Source of the DNA: Chalara sp. BL73 | Lineage: Eukaryota > Ascomycota > Leotiomycetes > Helotiales | Length of the DNA stretch: 64,000 nucleotides | NCBI GenBank assembly: GCA_918026815.1 | Contig: CAKJVC010000150.1 | Location: 868,001-932,000 of the forward strand | Direction of reading: 5' to 3' | Shown: positions 34,401 to 44,608 of the stretch, in pieces | Position numbering within the stretch: position 1 is the first letter of the stretch | Layout: each line of letters begins with the position of its first letter | Notes under the pieces: model-generated | Told to the model about the DNA's origin: nothing | The model's database searches: none | Seen by the model: only the letters and a program-made list of their open reading frames with translations | Translations under genes and position numbers: made by a program

Positions 34401-36915
34401 TCTCCTCCATTGCTAGGTACCGTATGCAAGTCCTGGACAGCTGATAGTGTGCAACCCCGGCCACCAAGTCGGCCGTCTTTAAGCTGCCATCCAGAATGGA
34501 TAGGCCTTTCTCGACGAAGAAGTCCCCGACTGACTGGTGGATAAACTGTACGACCCATGTCTTAGATGACGGGACGACCTCGGCAAGTCCGCAGCTGAGC
34601 GTCTGAATTTGCCTTATCATCCGGCCGTTGTCCGATTCATAATCTTCGGCGCTCTGGCATTCTTGTAATGACTGGTGTGGGCAATCGGCCTCAATAACCA
34701 TGGCCCATCGCAATTCGTCTACTGATAAGGGCCGCGTAGCAAAGCAGATCCATTGGATCAGTTTTAAGGAGGCTGATCCCATACCTTGGGTGAGTTCGTG
34801 GTATAGTTCATCAAGGTCTGGAGGGATAGAGTAGACTTCTGCTTCGATTTTCTTTAATCCAACACCCTTACGGTCAAGGCTCAAAACTTGCTCCACCACG
34901 AGACGCGCCCACATGAAAACGCCAAAGGCGCGATCCGTGATTAAAGCCGGAATCGTAGATGATGTTTGCGCACGGAACACAGAAAGCCGAACATCAACGT
35001 AAGTCGAAATATCCTCTCGGTTTTCATTTTCAAGACAAATTTCGAACTTAGAGTATGGAGCTAAAATTGGATAGTGTCGGCAAGTAAAGCAGATATGCAA
35101 TTGTGAGTCAATAGATGGGAAACCCTGGAACAAAGACTTAAACTTCTCGGCTAGGTCGACTGCATTCTTTTCACCACATTCGTCCAACGCGTCGATAAAT
35201 AACCAGACCGAGCGAGTCTTTAGGACCTCTGAAAGACGTGACTCAAAGAAACGCCATAGTTCCTGCTCATGCCAGTCCCACTTTTCACCGGGCTCACCGA
35301 TATCCTTACGCCTTTGCTTAAAGGTTTCGACAAGATCTGGAAATGCGTTGGGAGCCTGCCTAAGGACTTGATGAAGGAGAGACCGGAAGAGGCCAAGCGG
35401 AGCCCTTTGAAGTTCAACACCACGACCGTGAAAGAAGAATGAAAGAACAAGGTCGCTGTGTCTAGCCTCGCGATTGTCGAGAACGTATTGCAGCAATGTC
35501 GACTTCCCAGAGCCTGGTTTCCCCTTAATCCAGAGCAGGCCATGATCGCAAGCCGCCCAGTCTTTATATGTTTTGCATTGAAGCAGCCATTCGCAAGTCC
35601 CTGTGACGGCGCGGTTAATGTCATAGGAGCGGCTTTGCATTTCCGGAAAAGCTAGCGATTTTAGGCAATCTTGTGACAGGGTTAGCACTGGCCTGGGTGG
35701 GTTTTGAATTTTACAATAATATTAACTCAAATATATTCTCGCAGAAGCTATATACTAGTTCTCCTTACCGAAGCACTGGTTCTATCCAATGCATCGATGG
35801 CCAGAGCCAGTATAGGTATTCTGAATACGCTTACCAGTGTTCAAATTTTGGGTGCCAGAGCCGGGGTTATTGATAGGAGAGTCACCCAGGCTATACCCCG
35901 CTAACGAAGGTGGCAAACCCGACAGCTTCTCCGTTTGGCTAATGGATGGATGCCTGACTTGTGATTCCCACCTGGTCAGTTCTCCAAGCAGCCTGTGGAA
36001 TCCATTATCTTCCGCGGAGGCAAACCTGACCATGTCCCTATGGTTGGCATGGATAGTGATGGGATTGTAGCCCTCAAGAGTGGCGGACTCCTTGGACACG
36101 ACTTTCCCGGCCAAAGGCAGGGGTAGTTCTTCAAAGAAGCATGTGACCTCAAGAGGCCTGCCGCCTTCACGCTGTTCTCGTATCATTGCCAAGAACCTGA
36201 CTTGAATAGACTCGAGGAGTTGATTGTTCGTCCCCAAGATTTCCAGTAGCGACTTGTTAGTGGACTTGATAAGGCCAATAGCCGAGGCCGGGATCTTGGC
36301 CCAATCAGCCTTCCAAGAGCCCTTGTGAGGGGTGCCCATGAATATGATGCCTTTGGTGCAGTCAAATATACCGCGGAGATGAGGTTCGGGGTTATTTCGT
36401 GAGAGCAGAATAGCTTCTTTGCACACAATGCCACCCAGGCTGTGGGCGACGAAGATCAGGGGACGTGATGACGCATTGCAGCGGGCTCTGTTTGTCGTCA
36501 AGTCGTTCAAAAGGTTCGTAGCATGGTCGATCAGCCGGTTTGACGATGCAACCGATTTTCGCACCACGTATGCGTCGTAGCCGTACGTGAGTATTCGAGC
36601 TCTACCAAGCTCCAGCGGGAGGAGGGTCTTTGGCCAAGGTGCGGACTCCCCGGAGGCGGTCCAGGTGCTGTCCCGATCGCCGGTCAAACCGTGGACAAAG
36701 CAGATATCAACCGTGGCGTCGGGGCGGTCGTGCAGGACTTCAACTCCATCTGGGAAGGAGGGGAGCGGAGCGCTCTCAGAAGAAGGGCCCGAGTCTGTCT
36801 CGGGCGGTGATCGCGGATTAGAGAGCGCATGCTCGGAGCTCGTTTCTGGTGGTGGATTAAAGGTAATTTGACGCTGCTTCCGCCTACAAAGTTTCTCTTG
36901 TAATCTCTTCATCAT
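31499..36915 (-). pseudogene. STAND/NLR-type gene: alpha/beta hydrolase - NACHT - ankyrin - Tup1-like WD40, with one in-frame TAG
   Basis: Exons 36915-35769, 35687-32299, 32247-31777 and 31723-31499 join in phase to 1,743 codons before the stop. Order: hydrolase (about residues 55-300; VHGLTGDRDSTW, nucleophile in VAHSLGG); a Gly/Asn/Gln linker (GSGTQNLNTG); NACHT ATPase (P-loop GKPGSGKST about 438, Walker B LFIDALDEC); about 14 ankyrin repeats (about 920-1395); then a WD40 propeller (about 1415-1743). The propeller starts VPRVLDVDLVHTL, followed by VRFSQDGKYVATGCNRSAQI, RSICFSPDGRYLATAAEDK, IASGSGDRTVRLWD, LVSGSLDKAIKMW and DRGVQFWD. These blocks and their order are those of the Tup1/RcoA co-repressor. 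A TAG (35782-35784) lies just before intron 1; CAG->TAG would explain it. Unless read through or recoded, it separates the hydrolase from the sensor. NLRs of this layout act in fungal non-self recognition. Confidence 0.85.
32640..34080 (-). repeat. Array of about 14 ankyrin repeats with high internal conservation
   Basis: Within the NLR gene, 33-residue units of the type DGQTLLSYAVEVGNEAIVRL follow each other. The central five or six are nearly identical even at the DNA level. For example, the block CCTTTGTCGAGCAGCAGCCT recurs at about 33206, 33302 and 33401, 96-99 nt apart. Differences cluster in a few codons per unit (GENEP, VGNEA, GGNEA). Such arrays in fungal STAND proteins recombine and diversify. 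Confidence 0.9.
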
Positions 36916-39900
36916 CCAGGGTGCGCTGCCAAACCTCTTAGAAAGGCGAGCTCACGACAAAGTGTAGAAAATCGCAATTGTGCCTGACCTATTAGCTGCC
37001 GAATCTGGTGGTCCGTGAAGGAGAATGGCAGCTATGGGAAAAAATACGACGTCGCGAAGAAGGAGGAAAGGCGGGGTGGTGGCCAGTTGAAATGCCGCAA
37101 GCCTTCCTTTTGATCTGGGGCTGCAGTGGCTGTTGTCCAATAACCAATGTCATGCTGTCGCTGTTGCCCTTCCCGCCGAGGAAAAGGCCCAATGCTCCCA
37201 GCCTTTGGCATTTAGTCGCAAAAGACAAGGTTATTGTGGCTGATGCTATTGGCTCGTGTTGGTAATGATCTTGTGCTCGACTCGTCGTCATTTTCAAACG
37301 GACAACATTCGATGTTGAGGAGGGCTTTATGTGTTCCCATCCCAGCTGCTGCAAGATACGCTATGATTGGCTATGGATATAGGGAGTTTATCCTTGGCGG
37401 CTAATTGGTCCAAGAAAATTCCCTTGCGATTGACCCATAGTTCTCTCTGCCTGGGTGTTGTTAATAATACCATGGTAGGGCCGGCTAGAGGTACACCCGA
37501 ACTATTAACTATCCTTCGAAATTCACAATGCCACATAGCTGCGATTGGATGACTTTCCCAGGACTTTAGAACATATAAATAAAAAGGCCCCCCGAGAATA
37601 CTTGCGCTACACTCCACTCGTGGCCCTGTCAATCTCTCTCTAATACGCTGGCAGACGCTCCTCTTCATCTATTCTGGTTTCTCCTCTAGGATAGTTCGAT
37701 TAGAAGTAATCTTTTGACTAAAGTTATAGCGGCCGTCACGGACCCATAACACCTGAACACATCCTACTATTATATAAGCAAAAGTTGAAAGGCAGAAAAG
37801 CGAACTAACTAGAGGCGCGTTTTCTTTTCTTTGTCCTCGTTATTTTCTTCTGGAATCCAGTATTCTTGATAATGAAGACTTGAGAAACGCTGTGTGTGCC
37901 CTGATGGTCTTTCTACGACCCATCATAATTAACGAAAAGAGCGACCTACCTGTCCTTTTAAAGCTGCGATAGCAGGCTAAGACTACTTATTAGAGCCTAC
38001 TCAACGTGAATATCAGGAATACCTCACCACACATTAACATCATTTATTAGTTTCTAGGAAGTAGGGCCTGTAGCGATACCGCCAAGTCGAAATTTTACCA
38101 CGTCCCCGTTGCCCAGCTTCCAATCATTATACCCCTTCTGCAACCCGTACATGCCATCACTAAGTACATGAAAGGGATAGACAACTGGAGGTCACATCGT
38201 TTGCAGCAGATGGGTAATTGCACTGGCGCCTTAGTCAGAAGGCCCCGGACAACATTAGGGTTATTTTAGCCGTAATTTAGAATATCATACCAAGTCCGGC
38301 TGAACCCCAAATTGGAAGGAAGGTCACCATTTGATTGGCGAACTTAGACATATCCAAGGCGTCAGTATCTTCATTTGTGAAGACTTTAGATCTAGAAAGA
38401 GCGCTGAGAGTCGCTTGCAAGTTTAAGTTCTTACAGTGGTTTGCCCCATAATCCCAACAAGAGAACCGAATAGATTGACATTATTAATGGCCGTGTACGT
38501 GGGTCAAATTCGACTTGGCAGAAATCCACCATGCTACTAGCAATATTGTGCAAGCTTCGTGTAAGTCTAAGGTTTCGTGTTTGTTCTCTGCGATATTGGC
38601 ATTTTATAGACGCTAGCATCAATAAAGGAGCATAATCCGGCCCCTTGACGCTGGCATATCCACTGCGATAGCGTGTAGCGGACGGTAGCGTTGGAAAAGC
38701 AAAATCTAGCTCGTTAATGCTAGAGCATCCGTTACGACGGTGCCTGACGAACGCCGGCGTTGGGAATGGAGCAAATTTGACTTCCTGACGCTGGCGTATT
38801 CACTGCGCAAACGTTTTTGGGGGGAGGGGGGGGAGCTGGCGTTGAAAAAGAGAAAAATGCGCTAACGGTTCAATGGGATTTAATTAGAACCTCTTATTCC
38901 TGCTCATTGCTTAATTCTGCCCACCCGCTTGTTTCCCCCACCCGCTTATTTCTGCAGACGACTTAATTCTGCCAACTTCCCCTTTTTACAAACCTTATTC
39001 CTGTAGCCTGGAGACCTATCGGAGACCAGACCCTCTGGCCTCCGCAATCACCTTATATGCACTGAATTGACAAAAGGCTTGTGGCAGTACCGAGAACATA
39101 GGGTTGAACGATTTCCCAGCTAGCACACCTTGTGTGGCGCACAGGGAGAAGTGTCGGAGACAAGTGATGAGCGTACTTTTCTCTCTGTAGGAGTGGATGG
39201 AACTATCGTTGATGAAAGAAGAATGGAGTAAGAGCTGGGAACGCTGCAGAGATCGCGGCGTTTATGCTGCCTTCCCCATGTTCTGACTTGAACTTTGTTT
39301 GTCGGGCACAGTTAAAAGGCCAAGAACTTGAGGGGTAAGCCGTTGGATCTGAACCATTCTCGCCCGGCTAGTTAATAGCCAAGATCCAAACCCCATTTTG
39401 TGCTACCTCTTGGCACTTACCTTTGGACCGGCCATTGTCCAGTCACAAAACTCAGAAGTGTCAGGAGGAAGATAGTTTAATAATGCAATATAAAGCATAG
39501 ATGGGCACCGCCCTATTTACAAGGGCAGTTGCGGGGTCTTGAAAAGAGGTTGCCAGACGAGCGAGAGATTCGACTTTGTTCATCCGCAGCCGAGCACATC
39601 CAATTCCCAAACAAAACGCACCAAAACAAAAACAACACAACAGGCAAAAGAAATACATCCCAGCCCATGTAAACCTACCCAGCCAGTGACCTTGAACCCT
39701 ACCCAGGGCTAGTGGGCAAGCGAACATAAGGAAGGGGTCACACAACCAAAATGAACATTCAATTCCTGCAACCACTGGTGCATATTTGTTCCTAGCCTCG
39801 CGCCAAAACGAATTTTCGATGCGCATTGCTAGCTTTCAATATCATTGGCGTACATCAGGGGCTACGAACACGAATGCTAGGTGAATCGGGCGACAACACA

Positions 39901-40194
39901 GCCCCTTTAATCCCCAAAGAGAGCGCTTAAGATAAGAGATTATCCCTCGGCTCTACGCTGTTCTGTCTTCACGACTCCCGACTCAATCTTATCAGAACTC
40001 ATAGCATTCCGCAGTAGTGTGGTGTATGAATTTCAAGATTCTGTTTCTTTGCAACTGGCTACCAAGCCAGTCCGTACTGCCTTGGGGTTCGGCTAGAGAC
40101 CTAGTTCTTTGTATCACCTTGGTTAGGATCCTGTTCAGCGCCAAATCCAATATTTTTTCTAACTCAAAATGTTGCAGTTCTTCTGAGATTTGCC
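36916..40194. other. 3.3-kb stretch without a supported gene
   Basis: Includes the promoters of the NLR gene and of the downstream HET gene. The open frames at 36992-37354, 37327-37668 and 39461-39826 (minus) have no domain features or partner exons and are not called. 38640-38880 holds a small repeat pair. Confidence 0.4.
38646..38807. repeat. Two copies of a ~22-bp motif, 140 bp apart
   Basis: TGACGCTGGC(A/G)TAT(C/T)CACTG occurs at 38646 and again at 38786 in direct orientation, with two C/T or A/G differences. Both copies are followed within 70-80 bases by a GCGTTG(G/A)AAAA motif, so the whole ~100-bp unit may be a decayed tandem duplicate. No coding content. Confidence 0.6.
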
Positions 40195-42504
40195 ATGGCA
40201 ATCGCCCTCCCCTCGAGGCTTCTCGGCACTGTTGATAACAAGTTCCGAGTTTTCGATCCTCGCAGCGAAGGCGCTCCCATAGTGACAGATTTTGACATAA
40301 TCTCCCACACATGGGGCGGCCGGAAGAAAAAATACGAGTGCGAAATTCCGGGCGTGGACTGGAAGTTAACAATAGATCCCATGAAGATCGAAGAGATCAA
40401 GAAGTTGATGACGCAAGAAGACGTACTGCCGTTCATGTGGGTGGATTGCTTGTGCTTAAACCAGGCAGATGAAGACGAAAAGTCCACTGAGATTGCGAAG
40501 ATGTACGAATACTACAGGAGCGCCCGCAAGTGCCACATCCTGATAGATCTGAAGGAGGTATGGGACCCGCAGGAAGTTGTAGACAACCTAAAGTTTGTCG
40601 ACCACATAATGACCAACATTAAGAGCACGTCACTTTCCTCTGAGGCTAAGCTGACCGTGAGTGTGAACAAACGGTTATCGATGTGGGAAAGCGAAGCCGC
40701 ATGGGTCTTTCCCTTGGACAAGGCAACTGTTAGGTCCGCCGCCATTGACATGGGCGTGCTGAACTGCTACTCGACAAACATCGGCTACGTCAAGTCGCTC
40801 TTCAACAATTTCTACTTCTCCAGAGTGTGGACGTTCGAAGAAATGCTACTCGGAAAGAACATAACTTTATGGGGCACACGCAGGATGAGTATGTCATGTA
40901 TAGGGCAGCTCGATACCTGGATGGATCTTGCCATGGACTGCGCGGACAAGGCGATCAAGCTATCGGATTGGATAGAGGAAGGCAGAATTCTGAACACCTC
41001 ATCGATTGACGCTATTCTGGGGAAAATAGATGAAGATGTGCAGGATTTTGCAACTTTGCGGAGACAAGTCTTTGGGATCCACGGCGCGAGAACGGACATC
41101 ATAAATGGTGGACCTCGATGGTGGTACGAGAACCACCAGGGAATATGCAACGTCTTCTCGGCCATCTCCATCACGCCGCGCGCTTGCTATCGAAAAGAGG
41201 ACATTTTCAAAGGGCTGCTCGGCCTCTTCAAAGGGCTATTCACCGCAGAGGAGATCAAAACAAAGATGAATGGAGATAACATGGAAAGTCTCTCCTTCGA
41301 ATTCTTCAAGCAGCTCTCTATCAAGACCAGGGGCGCCTGGACCAGACTTGTGATCACTAGCGGGGAGAGGGAGAGATGGGACTGGATACCGGTGGTAGCA
41401 AATCCTAACAGCCTCCTGACCACCGACTGTTTCGCCGGCGTGGTCAGACTGGGACATCTAAATATGGACTTGGACGGCTTGGCAAAAGCTACAGCAATGA
41501 CTAGCCTTGAGGGGGCTCCCCGTAAATACATGAAGATTGTACTTAGCGAGAGCAACGCTGCTAAAGGGGATCTCAACTTTGTCTTCCAGGGCTGTAATTG
41601 TGGAAAAACCGTCAAAACGGGCCGCTTCTTCGGCACTGAACTAATTCCCACCAATGACAACCCCACGTATGTGGCCGGCGACGAGACCGGCAGAATATTA
41701 GTGCAATGCGCGACAATTTTGGGAAGTATTATGGACCCAGGCAGCGACGTCGTCAAATACAGGGAACGATTGCTCAACAATCTTCGACCCCTATGGTTGA
41801 CCACTGACCCCAGTGCAAAGCCCAAGAACTGGGCCAAAAGATGCGTGAGCGGCACCTTTTGGGAAGACCCGTACCAACACCCGGACTACAGGGCGCATAA
41901 CATGTCTATGAACTACAGAATGAAAGTCGACTGCGGATCCCGGCTCGACAACGAAAGCACTTCGAGACTTTCCTGTGAGGTTCGCGTGAATTGCGGATGC
42001 GCCATAGTTGCTCCGTTTTCGCTGGTATTCGAAGCCATAAGCGCAGTGCACGGCAGCTCCCTCGGTCGAGCCACCGCGCAACAAGGAAACGAAGGCAGGA
42101 TCGTGCTTCATGACGGGTTGGGGCTGGTACAGGTCGGAGACGTGGGCAAGGCCTTCAACCTCGTGGCGTTTGGAGGCAATATCGACGCTTATCGGATGCA
42201 TGCCCACAGCTGCCGGAGCACAAGGATCGACAAGTACGTAATCCCCAAGGCAGGATTCCCCAAAGGCAGGGCTTTGGTGAGGGAGGAATTCACTCACGGT
42301 ATCTTGGACGGAATGAGAGACTACGGATACGTGCCAACCAGTGACAGAAACGTGCCAACTCGAGACGAATACGGGCAAATGATAGGCTCCGGGAACTTGC
42401 TGATATTTAGAAAACACCCACTCGGTCGCTATAAGATCATTGGCGTCTGCATTGACGACTGGATTCAACACAAGAAGGGAAGGTCCCTGGTGACCATTAA
42501 ATAG
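40195..42504 (+). CDS. HET-domain protein, intact single exon
   Basis: A 769-residue open frame without introns, ATG at 40195 and TAG... stop TAA-type end at 42504 (IK, stop). The N-terminus carries the HET fold: DFDIISHTWGG, a WKLTIDPMKIEEIKKLM helix, FMWVDCLCLNQADEDEKSTE, IAKMYEYYRSARKCHILID, and later SLFNNFYFSRVWTFEEMLL. These are the three conserved HET blocks in order and spacing. The C-terminal ~450 residues have no repeat or ATPase domain that I recognise; two cysteine motifs (CNCGK, VNCGCAI) are present. HET proteins execute incompatibility-type cell death in the cytosol after recognising a non-self partner. Unlike the other two HET loci in this window, this one has no stop codons. 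Confidence 0.88.
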   Translation: MAIALPSRLLGTVDNKFRVFDPRSEGAPIVTDFDIISHTWGGRKKKYECEIPGVDWKLTIDPMKIEEIKKLMTQEDVLPFMWVDCLCLNQADEDEKSTEIAKMYEYYRSARKCHILIDLKEVWDPQEVVDNLKFVDHIMTNIKSTSLSSEAKLTVSVNKRLSMWESEAAWVFPLDKATVRSAAIDMGVLNCYSTNIGYVKSLFNNFYFSRVWTFEEMLLGKNITLWGTRRMSMSCIGQLDTWMDLAMDCADKAIKLSDWIEEGRILNTSSIDAILGKIDEDVQDFATLRRQVFGIHGARTDIINGGPRWWYENHQGICNVFSAISITPRACYRKEDIFKGLLGLFKGLFTAEEIKTKMNGDNMESLSFEFFKQLSIKTRGAWTRLVITSGERERWDWIPVVANPNSLLTTDCFAGVVRLGHLNMDLDGLAKATAMTSLEGAPRKYMKIVLSESNAAKGDLNFVFQGCNCGKTVKTGRFFGTELIPTNDNPTYVAGDETGRILVQCATILGSIMDPGSDVVKYRERLLNNLRPLWLTTDPSAKPKNWAKRCVSGTFWEDPYQHPDYRAHNMSMNYRMKVDCGSRLDNESTSRLSCEVRVNCGCAIVAPFSLVFEAISAVHGSSLGRATAQQGNEGRIVLHDGLGLVQVGDVGKAFNLVAFGGNIDAYRMHAHSCRSTRIDKYVIPKAGFPKGRALVREEFTHGILDGMRDYGYVPTSDRNVPTRDEYGQMIGSGNLLIFRKHPLGRYKIIGVCIDDWIQHKKGRSLVTIK

Positions 42505-44608
42505 GCTTTCTCCATAATTGTCATTTTCCTGGTCGTCGACATCATCGAATTTGACCGCGTATCCGATATCGACCTCGCCTCACCATGTTCACCATTTCCA
42601 ACTCTTCAATACTCCAGGTTTTCAATATCCAACTCTCCCTTAGATCTGACAGCTCACTGATTCAATTCATCGTTAAGCTTGTTCAACGGCAGGCCTAGCG
42701 ACTGTCAGTGCTTGCAAAACAACGGCATAGGCACCAGAATGATATAATCGATCCTTTCGCGTGGAGGGACTTCGGCAGTGTGGAATGCGTTTGCTTTGTT
42801 ATTTCCTGTTTCGAGCTCGGTAACCTGTCGAATGTGTTCGCTAATGTAGTGCGAATCATGATCCAGACTAGGAAATTCTCTGCTTGCTCGATCTGGAATT
42901 ATCTTAATGGATGGTAATGAGACTCAGAATTCTCTTGTCGCAGCTGGTGCGTGAAGATATTGAGTCTTAACCACAGATACCGCCCGAAGGCTAACCGCTG
43001 TTCAATACCCCACTTCACCCCTTTCCTCCGTAGTTACCAATGGAGTTTTGGAAAGCTCCTGTAAGTAATAATCCCTATGGTAAACATACGAATTTAAAAT
43101 ATTTAGGCCAGCACTCTCGGTTTCTGATCAAAGAATCGGTAATTGCCCATATTGTCCATATTGCCAATGCCTCTTACATGTGGCACAATTTAGGAGAATG
43201 TCGTCGTCCTTTGTTTCGACCTGTCACCGTACCTAAAACACTCAATGTCAAATTTAGCTCAGTTGCGTCACCTTATGCGTAGATATCTACTTGAGTTTGA
43301 AGCTTAATGAGTCGCCTTGATTATATATCAGGTGCTACAATGGACTGCGAAGTTTCATAAAGCTTTTTCGATGAAGGAATTTTGGGGTATGAAATATTGA
43401 CAAAAAAAGACAAAATGAGATCAGGATTGAATCGATCTATAGACCGAGCTAGAATTCTCTTCGCATAATGGTAGTGTCTACGCTAGTCGCCTGGTGCCGT
43501 ATGGAGCTGCATCAACGTTTAGTTCAGCTCGCGCGATTCCAGCGGCTTGGTGCGGACTCTGCCGTATCCTTACTATCAACTCCAGGCTAGCAGAATCTAA
43601 TAACACTAATTAGCGGGCAAGGGCAGTGCGTAAGGACCCTATGTTGCCGAACCCCGACCTCATCACTTATGTCCCCGGCATTGAGCTTGGGTTGCGACTG
43701 AGACTTCGGAACCATCTTTAAGACATAGTTTTCGGAAACTTGAGCAATCCCTCCTACCCGAGCGGTAGGAGTAGTTCCTTTTGGGTATTGCCTACGCGTA
43801 GAAAAAAAGTCGAAGAATATCATGCTTCCACGACATCTAAAATCAAACACCAGTTCAAGGACCCTCTTACTTTTGTTATCATCATTACCATTGTTCCGAT
43901 CTTTTGTCTATGTCAGCTTGTTGGATTTGTGGCACGACTAGAGAGGGCGGCAGGCTCATCGGTGGCTTGGGTCCCCCAAATTTGGGGAGGAGCAAGAGAA
44001 ACCCAGCAAATGGGCTCGTCCTGTGTGGGTATAGACAAACGCCTTTGTAGAAGAAAACACCCGGAACGATCTATCAACGTAGCATTGCGAGTGGGAGATT
44101 TGATGGTTTAGGAGGGAAGAGGTTGCTTGGGTTCAGCGTTCGATACATTTCATTCCTGGCGGCGCTGTGGGCGTGCACTTTGAGAGGAAAAGAGTTGCGG
44201 TCATTCTTTCTTGACACTCTGTGATAGCGCTTCTATCAATCATCAGTCAAGGTGCACAGCAGGTGTAAATGGCTCACTTTCGTCTTTTAGCAGCGAGCGC
44301 TGCCGCCTAACTTTTGGGTGTTTCGTCTTGCTTGATGCGGGCAATATGGACTGGAAGGAGGAGGGTAACAAGTGGATTTATATTGCCGCTGGGGTTGATG
44401 GGCAGAGGTGGATAGAATATTTAGAGACACAGCACCAGACGAGGGTTGATGAATGCGCTAGAGTTGAGACTTGTAGTCTACTCGGCTATTTGAGTAGGCT
44501 AGGCGAACCATGATGTCCAGAAATCATTACATTATCAATAAGTCGTTACAACCTTAACGGCAAGCATACCACTGGCTCGGCGCTGCGCCTGAAGCCTTGA
44601 GCTAACAT
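42505..44608. other. 2.1-kb stretch without a supported gene
   Basis: Several open frames (42708-42917, 43040-43282, 43740-44111, 44211-44513) are short, have no domain features and no partner exons. No repeats or tRNA genes were recognised. Confidence 0.4.

Noticed and set aside
39461..39826. 121-codon minus-strand frame with many Cys and hydrophobic residues
   Set aside because: No conserved motif, no partner exons and no clear promoter context. Hydrophobic frames of this size arise by chance.
41791..42471. 226-codon minus-strand frame
   Set aside because: Antisense shadow of the intact HET gene, which has clear domain motifs.
43740..44111. 123-codon plus-strand frame with one hydrophobic helix
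   Set aside because: No homology signal recognised, and neighbouring frames are all broken.
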